64,000 nt of DNA from JACKNG01 sp040220855 (lineage in GTDB: Bacteria > Pseudomonadota > Gammaproteobacteria > Ga0077536), in assembly GCA_040220855.1 (NCBI GenBank), contig JAVJVZ010000073.1:58686-122685 (forward strand), written 5' to 3'. The position numbers were made by a program, and so were the translations under genes. Positions within the stretch are counted from its first letter, which is position 1, and each line of letters starts with the position of its first letter. Below the pieces are notes generated by a model. It was not told where the DNA came from and searched no databases. It saw only the letters and a list, made by a program, of their open reading frames with translations. Positions 1 to 7,180 of the stretch are shown one piece after another.

Positions 1-1754
1 TCGACGAGCGGCTCGCGCCACTCGCCGAATCGGACTGGACGCGCGCGCACGCCGCGCACCTGCTCGAGCGCGCCGGTTTCGGCGGCACCCCGCGCGAGGT
101 CGACCGCCTCGCCGCACTCGGCCCGCGCGCGGCGGTACGCTACCTGGTGAACTTCGACGGTGCGCCGCCGGTGACGCTGCCGCCGTTCGAGCACTCCGGC
201 ATCTTCGACGAAGGCCTCGATCCCTTCCCGCCGAGCCGCCCGGCCACCACCAAGCTCGCCACCGAGACCGGAGCCGCGCTCGGCATCGCGGTGCGCAGCG
301 GCGGCAACCGCCCGCTGCAACCCATCGTCAACAAGTTCTTCTACTGGCTGCGCGCGAGCCGCCTGGAGACCGATCGCGTCGCGCAGTGGTGGGCCGATCG
401 CATGCTGCGCTCGCCGCGTCCACTGCAGGAGAAAATGGCGCTGTTCTGGCACGGTCACTTCGCGACCAGCGAGGACAAGGTGCGCGACTACCGCAAGATG
501 CTGCAGCAGCTCGAACTGTTCCAGCGCGCGGGGCTCGGCAACTTCCGCACGCTGCTCATCGCGGTCGCGCAGGATCCGGCCATGCTCGCCTACCTCGACG
601 CCGGGGTGAACGTGAAAGGCTCACCGAACGAGAACTTCGCGCGCGAGATCATGGAATTGTTCACCATGGGCGTCGGCAATTACAGCGAGCACGACATCCG
701 CGAGGCGGCACGCGCCTTCACCGGCTGGAACTTCGTCGGCACCGAGTTCCACGTCGACCCGGCCAAGCACGATGACGAGCCCAAGACCTTCCTCGGCGAG
801 ACCGGCGATTTCGACGGCGTCGACGTCATCGACCGTATCCTCGCCCACCCGGCGACGCCCGCTTTCGTCGCCGCCAAGCTGTACCGCTTCTTCGTGCGCG
901 AGGAATTGGATCCCGCGCTCGAGGCGGCGCTGGCGCAGCGTCTCGTCGAGCTCGATTACGAGCTGACGCCCTTCCTCGAGATGCTGTTTCTCTCGCGCGA
1001 CTTCCATGCCGGCGCCGCACGCGGCACGCGCATCAAGAGCCCGGTCGAATTCGTCGTCTCCACCTATCGCAAGCTCGGCCTCGACGACCTCCCCGGCGCG
1101 CCCGACTTCAACCTCGTCACCGGTGCGCTCGGCCAGCGCCTGATGCATCCGCCGACGGTTGCCGGCTGGAGCTACGGACGCAGCTGGATCACGCCGAGCC
1201 TGCTCATCGAGCGCGGTAACTTCGCGCTCGATCTCGTCTTCCCCGACATCGAGTTCATTCCGGAGGATCGCTACCCGGTCTACCCCACCGGTGACGAAAT
1301 CCGCGCGGTGCACCGGCGCCTGCGTGCCGGCGCCGATATCACCACCGCGACGCGTCCGGTCGAAGCCGACATGGCCACGGACGGCGAGACGATGATGACG
1401 GCGATGTCGAACCAGGTCGATCACGAGGAGGCCTTCAACACGCGCTATGGCAGCTACCGCGGCTGGCAGATGGCGATCGAGCGGGTCAAGCCGATCGAGC
1501 GCGACCTGCCGCGCATCGACCTCGCGCAGATGGTACTGTCCGCCGAGCTCGCCACGCCGCGTGCGGTGGTCGACTACTTCGTCGCGCGTTTCTTCTCGGT
1601 GCCGCTCGACGAGCCTACCTGCCAGATGCTCGCCGACGCCTTCGCGCGTGAGCTCGGCAGCGACGATGTGCTGGCCAACGCGAGTTCGCTCGAAGAACCG
1701 TTGCGGGTGCTGCTGCACCTCGTGTTGAGCCGGCCCGAATATCAGCTGGGATGA
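1..1754 (+). CDS. DUF1800 family protein (5' end outside the window)
   Basis: The frame is open from base 3 to the stop at 1754. The residues before the first possible start (GTG at 147) already look like the conserved N-terminus of DUF1800 proteins (a HLLERAGFGGTP stretch), so the gene begins to the left of the window. About 584 residues are visible. Typical family stretches follow, including ALFWHGHFATS, NENFAREIMELFTMG and AARAFTGW. The biochemical role of DUF1800 is unknown. It is commonly encoded next to a DUF1501 protein, as here, where the next gene starts four bases after this stop. The pair is probably co-transcribed and works together at or outside the inner membrane, which is inference. 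Confidence 0.9.
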   Translation, partial: DERLAPLAESDWTRAHAAHLLERAGFGGTPREVDRLAALGPRAAVRYLVNFDGAPPVTLPPFEHSGIFDEGLDPFPPSRPATTKLATETGAALGIAVRSGGNRPLQPIVNKFFYWLRASRLETDRVAQWWADRMLRSPRPLQEKMALFWHGHFATSEDKVRDYRKMLQQLELFQRAGLGNFRTLLIAVAQDPAMLAYLDAGVNVKGSPNENFAREIMELFTMGVGNYSEHDIREAARAFTGWNFVGTEFHVDPAKHDDEPKTFLGETGDFDGVDVIDRILAHPATPAFVAAKLYRFFVREELDPALEAALAQRLVELDYELTPFLEMLFLSRDFHAGAARGTRIKSPVEFVVSTYRKLGLDDLPGAPDFNLVTGALGQRLMHPPTVAGWSYGRSWITPSLLIERGNFALDLVFPDIEFIPEDRYPVYPTGDEIRAVHRRLRAGADITTATRPVEADMATDGETMMTAMSNQVDHEEAFNTRYGSYRGWQMAIERVKPIERDLPRIDLAQMVLSAELATPRAVVDYFVARFFSVPLDEPTCQMLADAFARELGSDDVLANASSLEEPLRVLLHLVLSRPEYQLG

Positions 1755-1758
1755 AGCG

Positions 1759-2943
1759 ATGAGCACACGACGCGATTTTCTCAAGCGCGGCGCCGCAGTC
1801 GGCGCCCTGGCGGTCACCGCGGGCGCACCGCCGCGCCTGCGCGCCGCCGGCGACGAACGCATCCTGGTGGTCTTCGAGCTGTCCGGCGGCAACGACGGCC
1901 TCAACACCATCGTGCCCTTCGGCGACGACGCCTACTACCGCTTGCGGCCGACCATCGGCCTTGCCCGCGACGACCTGCTGGTGCTCGACGAGCACTTCGG
2001 CATGAACCCCGGGCTTGCCGGCATGCATCGCCTGTGGGATGACGGCAGGCTCGCCATCGTGCACGGCTGCGGCTACGACAATCCCTCCTACTCGCACTTC
2101 ACCTCGATGGCCTACTGGCACACTGCCGCGCCCAATTCGGGCGACACGTACGGCTGGGTCGGCCGCCTCGCCGACGCCCTCGCGCCCGAACCGAGCACCA
2201 ACTTCCTCATCAACATCGACGGCGCGCAGTCACTCGCCGTGACCAGCCGCGTGCACACCCCGGTGGTATTCGACGATCCGGAACGCTTCCAGCGCCTCGC
2301 CCTGCCGCGCGAGCGCGCACTGCTCGAGCACGTTGCCGGCGCGCCCACCGGCAACGCCGCGCGCGACTATCTCAACATGGTGGCGGCGAGCGCGAACGAG
2401 GCGTCCACGCAGGTCCGCGAGGCCTGCCGCGACTATGCGACGCCGGTCGACTACGGTCTGCTGCCGGCCCAGCTCGACAAGGTAGCCGCCTGCATCCATG
2501 CCGGCCTGCCCACGCGACTCTACTACCTCGCCTTCCGCAACAACGCGTTCGACACCCACGTGCAGCAACGTGACCTGCACCAGCGCCTGCTGACCTACGC
2601 ATCGGACGCCGTGGCCGGCTTCCTCGCCGACCTCGAACGCATCGGCGCGGCCGACCGCGTGGCGGTACTGATGTTCTCGGAGTTCGGACGGCGTGCCGGC
2701 GAAAACACCAACCGCGGTACCGATCACGGTACCGCCAACGTGATGTTCGTCGCCGGCAAGGGCGTGCGCGGCGGGCATTACGGCATGCCGCCCGACCTCA
2801 CCGACCTCGACGACACCGACAACCTGCGCCACACCGTCGACTTCCGCCGCGTCTATGCCAGCGCCATCGACGGCTGGATGCAGCCAGGCGCGAGCGAGAC
2901 GGTGCTCAAGGGCCGCTTCGAGACCTTCCCGCTGTTCGCCTGA
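1759..2943 (+). CDS. DUF1501 family Tat-exported protein
   Basis: This 394-residue protein starts with a twin-arginine signal (STRRDFLKRG followed by a short hydrophobic run and a likely cleavage near residue 30), so it should be folded in the cytoplasm and exported by Tat. DUF1501 proteins are related to the alkaline phosphatase/sulfatase fold. The family motifs FELSGGNDGLNT, SEFGRR and GTDHGTANVMFVAG are present, and the Asp/His residues in them resemble metal ligands. The exact reaction is unknown. It is the second gene of a DUF1800-DUF1501 pair, with a four-base gap. A hairpin in the following repeat could end the transcript. Confidence 0.9.
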   Translation: MSTRRDFLKRGAAVGALAVTAGAPPRLRAAGDERILVVFELSGGNDGLNTIVPFGDDAYYRLRPTIGLARDDLLVLDEHFGMNPGLAGMHRLWDDGRLAIVHGCGYDNPSYSHFTSMAYWHTAAPNSGDTYGWVGRLADALAPEPSTNFLINIDGAQSLAVTSRVHTPVVFDDPERFQRLALPRERALLEHVAGAPTGNAARDYLNMVAASANEASTQVREACRDYATPVDYGLLPAQLDKVAACIHAGLPTRLYYLAFRNNAFDTHVQQRDLHQRLLTYASDAVAGFLADLERIGAADRVAVLMFSEFGRRAGENTNRGTDHGTANVMFVAGKGVRGGHYGMPPDLTDLDDTDNLRHTVDFRRVYASAIDGWMQPGASETVLKGRFETFPLFA

Positions 2944-2963
2944 GCACCCGACAGCCGCCCGAC

Positions 2964-3020
2964 GGGGTCAGACCCCTGTGGATAACAACTTCTCCACAGG
3001 GGTCAGACACCTGTGGATAA
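2964..3020. repeat. REP-like repeat pair with an internal hairpin
   Basis: Two copies of a 22-base unit lie 35 bases apart (2964-2985 and 2999-3020). Each begins GGGGTCAGAC and ends CCTGTGGATAA. They differ at one position. Between them CCTGTGGA (2975-2982) and TCCACAGG (2993-3000) form a perfect 8-bp stem with a 10-base loop, which could act as a terminator for the DUF1501 gene. The terminal TGTGGATAA is a perfect match to the consensus DnaA box. The same core recurs at 16194 and, inverted, at 19736-19842. Confidence 0.8.
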
Positions 3021-3077
3021 GGCAGCGGTCGCGGATCCGGCAGGGTCCGCGCGGCGGCGCTCGGGGCGGGTGCCGGC

Positions 3078-4463
3078 CTAGAAGTAGAAGGTGATGTCGG
3101 CGTAGCCGTAGGCGGTGTCGCCCTCGCCGGTCGCATTCGGCGCGGTGTCGTAGAAGGCACCGTTGACGAACCAGGCGCCGCCGGCTTCGAGGCGGATGCT
3201 CTCGGGCAGCAGCCAGTAGCGCGCGCGCACATCGATCTGGTGGCCGGCAAAGCTGCTGCTCGCACCACTCGCGTCGCGTACCCCGGTGAGACCGAGGCTG
3301 TCGCGGTCGGAATCGAGCCATACCGCGCGCCACGTCAGCATGGCATCGGCGCGCGGCGTCGGCGCGATCGCGAAGCGCAGACCGGGCGAATTGAGGTTGG
3401 CGCGGAACAGGTGCGTATAGAGAGACGTCGGGCCGAGATCGCCGCGCACCGGCCCGTACAGGGTGTCGAAGCGTCCGTAGTCGCCATCGGTCGGGTCGTC
3501 GTCGCCGGAGGCGTAGTCGTACTGCAGCGACACGCGCGGCGACCACGGCACGACGAAAGTGTGGCCGAACTCGGCGTGCAGGTAGCCGGCGAAGACGTCG
3601 AGATCGCGCCGGTCGAGCGGCGAAGTCGTCGCGCGGGCCTCACCGGTCTGCACGCCGCCCTCGACGTCGAAATCGAGCGCGCCGGCAGCACGCGGCCGCA
3701 CAAAGCGCGCCCCGATGGTGTAGAGCTCGCGGTTCTGCGTCTGGTGCTGCCAGTCGCCGTCGCGCTCGTGGAGACCGAGCACGAAGCCTTCGACGGCGGT
3801 ATCGAATGCGAGCTTGCGCTGGTAGTGCACGCCCCACAACTGGGTGTCGAAACTCTCGCGGTCGAATGCCACCTCGTTGTCGAGCACGCTGGCCTTGTCG
3901 AGCGGCAGGCGACTGTGCGGCAGCAGGTACATGAAGCTCAGGCGATCGTCGTGGCGACCATCGAGCTCGAGCTTGGCGCCGGTGAAGGCGTTCGGCATGT
4001 TGCGGTACAGGTTTCGACCGATGAGTCGCCCCGCGCCCAGGTCGAACATCATCCGCCCGAGCATCAGGTCGGCCGCCACCACCGGTCCGCCCAGGCCATC
4101 GAAACGGACGCCCAGGTAGGCCTGCGCGAGCTCGGCGGTGTCGACGAGATTGCTGTCGGCGGCGCCCCCGCGATCGGTCAGGTAGGCGCGCGCATCGATC
4201 AGCTCCCCGACCGCGCGCAGGCGCTCGCCGTGCGCCGCGACGCGCACGCTCGTGTAGAGACTGAGCGCCTGGTCGCCGCCATCGAGCCCGGCCCGGAACT
4301 GGTCGTCGACGGTCTCGTAACGGGTGCGATGCACGAGATCGAAGCTCAGCCAGGACGGCAGGCCGGCGGCATCGTGCAGCCGGCCGGGCGCGGCAACGGC
4401 ATCACCGGCGAGGCTCGCAGCGAGTAACAGGAGGGACAAGGAGCACTTGGGTCGGAAGGTCAT
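3078..4463 (-). CDS. Alginate-export-family outer-membrane porin
   Basis: The 461-residue product has a signal peptide (MTFRPKCS, a Leu/Ala-rich core, cleavage likely after AVA near residue 24). It continues as an alternating amphipathic beta-barrel sequence ending in Tyr-Phe, the C-terminal signature of outer-membrane barrels. The opening of the mature part (SFDLVHRTRYETVDDQFR) matches the Alginate_exp family. The substrate cannot be told from sequence. I chose the ATG at 4463 over the upstream TTG because it has a GAGGA ribosome site. It lies 67 bases downstream of the DAB-type operon on the same strand, so it may be the last gene of that transcript or independent. Confidence 0.85.
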   Translation of the reverse strand: MTFRPKCSLSLLLLAASLAGDAVAAPGRLHDAAGLPSWLSFDLVHRTRYETVDDQFRAGLDGGDQALSLYTSVRVAAHGERLRAVGELIDARAYLTDRGGAADSNLVDTAELAQAYLGVRFDGLGGPVVAADLMLGRMMFDLGAGRLIGRNLYRNMPNAFTGAKLELDGRHDDRLSFMYLLPHSRLPLDKASVLDNEVAFDRESFDTQLWGVHYQRKLAFDTAVEGFVLGLHERDGDWQHQTQNRELYTIGARFVRPRAAGALDFDVEGGVQTGEARATTSPLDRRDLDVFAGYLHAEFGHTFVVPWSPRVSLQYDYASGDDDPTDGDYGRFDTLYGPVRGDLGPTSLYTHLFRANLNSPGLRFAIAPTPRADAMLTWRAVWLDSDRDSLGLTGVRDASGASSSFAGHQIDVRARYWLLPESIRLEAGGAWFVNGAFYDTAPNATGEGDTAYGYADITFYF

Positions 4464-4530
4464 CAAAACAGGAATCCTCGGGAGACGTGTGGGAGCCGCG
4501 CGAACCCCCGGCTGCGCAGCAAGCGCGCCG

Positions 4531-5790
4531 TCAGTTCGGCAGCAGACCGAAGGCGAAAGCGAAGGCGGCGAGCATCAGGCCGAATGCAACGGTCAGCTCG
4601 CGCGGCCGCAGGTCGCTCGGCTGGGGGCGGCCGGCGGCGCCCTGGAACAGGTAGAGATACATCTTCATCATCGTCATCGCGTTCAGTGCGCCACTCACCA
4701 CGACCAGCACCGTGGGCAGCGCGGCGCCGGCAAAGGCACCGCGCAGGACGAGGTCGGAGGCGACATAGCCGAGCGTCAACGGCAGGCCGGCACTGACCAG
4801 GCCGAGCACCAGGAAGGCGTTGGCCAGGCGCGGCCACGAAGCATAACAGCCGTGAGGACGGACCAGGCCGAGCGTTTCGCCGCGACGCGCCTCGAGCGCG
4901 CCGAGCAGGAGCAGGAAACCGGTGCTCGCGGTCACCACGGTGAGCAACATGAAAGTGCCACCGACCACGGCCGCGTCGCCGGCGCTGAACTCCGCGAAGG
5001 CCGCCACGGCAAGCTGGCTCGCGACGATGCATGCCGCCGCGCGGCGGGCTTCGCGCTGGGCCACGGCGAGCAGCGAGTTGGCGAGCGCCGCCGCCGCCAG
5101 CAACCAGGACAGCGTCGCCTGGGACGCCTCGGGCACCGCGATCACGGCCGACTCGAGCACCGAGGCCTGCAGGATGACGACGCCGGCGAACAGGTTGAGC
5201 GGCAGCGCCTGCGCGAGCCGCAGGTACCAGGAGTGCAGCGGCGGCGCGGCGACCAGCGTGAGCAGCCACAGGCCCATCGGCACGCCGGCGACACCGAGGG
5301 CGACACCGAGCGCGCCGAGCACGGTCACGAGCCCCATGCAGCCGACCAGCAGCACCGCGGCCTCACGACCCTCGTCGCGACCGGCGAGGCTTGCCGTGAC
5401 CGCGGTGAACCCGACCAGCGGCAGCAGGCACACCAGCCACGCGGAGGCGGCGAACGGTACCGCCGCGGCCGTCGCGACGAGGACGCAGAGCACGGCGAAA
5501 TCGTAGCGCGACATGCGCAGGACCGGTGACAGGGCGAGCGCCACGACGCCGCTCGCGAGCGCCGCGAACGCGACCACGCGCGAAGACAGCCACGGCAGCT
5601 CCGGCACCAGCGCCAGCGACGAACGTTCCGGCAGGCGCAGGAGCAGCCCGGCGCCGACGACGAGGGTGGCCAGCGCCACCGCTGCAGTAGCGGCGCCGCG
5701 CGCAACGACGCGGTCGGGTGCGAGCACCGAGAGCAGCGCGCCGGACATGGCGCAGGCGATGCCGGCAGTCAGCATGAGATCAGGATACAT
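4531..5790 (-). CDS. NuoM/NuoN-like antiporter-type membrane subunit of the DAB operon
   Basis: The 419-residue product is almost entirely hydrophobic, with about a dozen membrane spans. It resembles the proton-conducting subunits of complex I and Mrp antiporters only weakly; the best clues are LLTLVAAPPLHSWYLRLAQALP in the middle and MTMMKMYLYLFQG near the end. Its ATG overlaps the end of dabB by 11 bases, so it is translationally coupled. A second antiporter-like subunit is not part of the described two-gene DabAB pump. It may form a larger ion channel module with DabB, which is inference. The alternative is a degenerate NuoN paralogue with a scaffolding role. Confidence 0.75.
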   Translation of the reverse strand: MYPDLMLTAGIACAMSGALLSVLAPDRVVARGAATAAVALATLVVGAGLLLRLPERSSLALVPELPWLSSRVVAFAALASGVVALALSPVLRMSRYDFAVLCVLVATAAAVPFAASAWLVCLLPLVGFTAVTASLAGRDEGREAAVLLVGCMGLVTVLGALGVALGVAGVPMGLWLLTLVAAPPLHSWYLRLAQALPLNLFAGVVILQASVLESAVIAVPEASQATLSWLLAAAALANSLLAVAQREARRAAACIVASQLAVAAFAEFSAGDAAVVGGTFMLLTVVTASTGFLLLLGALEARRGETLGLVRPHGCYASWPRLANAFLVLGLVSAGLPLTLGYVASDLVLRGAFAGAALPTVLVVVSGALNAMTMMKMYLYLFQGAAGRPQPSDLRPRELTVAFGLMLAAFAFAFGLLPN

Positions 5791-7180
5791 GGGCTTTCTC
5801 CACGGCGTCGCCGGCGCGCGCACGCCGGCGCGGCAGGCGGCGCAGCACTGCACGCGCGAATGCGCTCGCACAGCGCTGCTCGCACCGATCGAAACGTCGC
5901 AGTGCGCCGAGCAGCGCACCGACGAACCGATCGGCGAGCAGCGCATCCAGCCCGCCGCGCTCGAGCGCATGGCGATACATCGCCGGCGCCGCCAGCCAGC
6001 GATGACCGTCGCTGTCGAGGTCGGCGGCGTGCGAGACATGGTGGCCGAGCATCTGCTCGAGGTGATGACGATCGTGCAGCAGGCTCGGCGCGCGCAGGAT
6101 CTGCAGCGTGCGATAGCCCGCATGACCGATGATGTGCAGCAGGGCGAGCAGGTGGAGGCCGAGACCGACCTCGGCCATGATGAGGCCGACCTGGGTCACC
6201 GAGCCGTAAGCGAGCATGCTCTTGATATCGGTCTGAACGCGACCGACCAGCGCACCGTGGCCGGCGGTGGCGAGACCGATGACGACCAGCGTCGCAGCGA
6301 GCCAGGGCTCGGACTGCACGAGCTCGCAACAACGCAGCAGCAGGAACGGTCCGAGATGCACCGAGAGCGCGCCGTAGAAGATCGCGCTCGAAGGCGTCGG
6401 TCCTTCCATCGCGCGCGGCAGCCAACCCGAGAACGGCACCTGTGCCGACTTGCCCATCGCCGCGAACACCAGCGCACCAGCGGCCAGTACGCCCAGCGCG
6501 GCGCCCTCGCGGTAGGGCAGCACGAGCCAGCCGCCATCCGGGTCGCGCACGAAATCGGCATCGCCCCAGCCGACGTGGAGGCACACGATGGCCAGCACGA
6601 GACCGACGTCGCAGGCACGATAGGTGACGAACGCGCGCAGTGCGTTGCGTACCGGGTTGGGCCGCTGGTTGAAAAACGCGATCAGCAGTGTCGAGCTGAT
6701 GCCGACGAGTTCCCAGCCGATCAGCAGCATGTCCAGGCTGCCCGCAAAACAGACCAGCGCGAGGCCGGCGGCGAACAGCACGAGCAGTGCGTAGAAGCGA
6801 TGAAAGCCCTGCTCGCGATGCAGGTAGCGGCGCGAGAACGCCGCTGCCAATGCGACCAGCAGCAGGCTGAAACTGCCATAGGCGAGGCCCAGGCCATCGA
6901 GCCCGAAACGGACCTCGAACACGTCGTGACCGACCGCGAACCAACGCCCGGCATCGACCGTGCGGGGCACCTCGATGCCGGTCAGCAAGGCCACGGCGAG
7001 GCACAGCGCGAGGAGTGTCGCGCCGACCACGCCGATGCGCACCAGGCCGTAGGTCCAGGCCTCGCTCTTGGCGCGACCGAACAGGGGCGGCAACAGGATG
7101 GCGACGAATGCCGCCACCGGCAACGCCACCAGGAGCGGCACCAGCCACGCGGCGACGTGACTCAACGGTTCAGACAGCAT
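5780..7180 (-). CDS. dabB: DabB: NuoL/ND5-like membrane subunit of the DAB inorganic-carbon pump
   Basis: This 466-residue membrane protein belongs to the proton-translocating antiporter family. A clear core motif MGKSAQVPFSGWLPRAMEGP is followed by TPSSAIFYGALSVHLG, as in NuoL, with further spans on both sides. In characterised systems DabB pairs with DabA to energise conversion of CO2 to bicarbonate in the cytoplasm, driven by a cation gradient. The start ATG at 7180 lies inside the end of dabA (11-base overlap), and the next gene overlaps its own end by 11 bases, so the proteins are made in a coupled way. Identity as DabB rests mainly on adjacency to DabA. Confidence 0.88.
   Translation of the reverse strand: MLSEPLSHVAAWLVPLLVALPVAAFVAILLPPLFGRAKSEAWTYGLVRIGVVGATLLALCLAVALLTGIEVPRTVDAGRWFAVGHDVFEVRFGLDGLGLAYGSFSLLLVALAAAFSRRYLHREQGFHRFYALLVLFAAGLALVCFAGSLDMLLIGWELVGISSTLLIAFFNQRPNPVRNALRAFVTYRACDVGLVLAIVCLHVGWGDADFVRDPDGGWLVLPYREGAALGVLAAGALVFAAMGKSAQVPFSGWLPRAMEGPTPSSAIFYGALSVHLGPFLLLRCCELVQSEPWLAATLVVIGLATAGHGALVGRVQTDIKSMLAYGSVTQVGLIMAEVGLGLHLLALLHIIGHAGYRTLQILRAPSLLHDRHHLEQMLGHHVSHAADLDSDGHRWLAAPAMYRHALERGGLDALLADRFVGALLGALRRFDRCEQRCASAFARAVLRRLPRRRARAGDAVEKAHVS

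Noticed and set aside
2964..3020. A CRISPR-like repeat pair.
   Set aside because: Only two units with a 13-base spacer, no cas genes, and the same unit occurs singly and inverted elsewhere.
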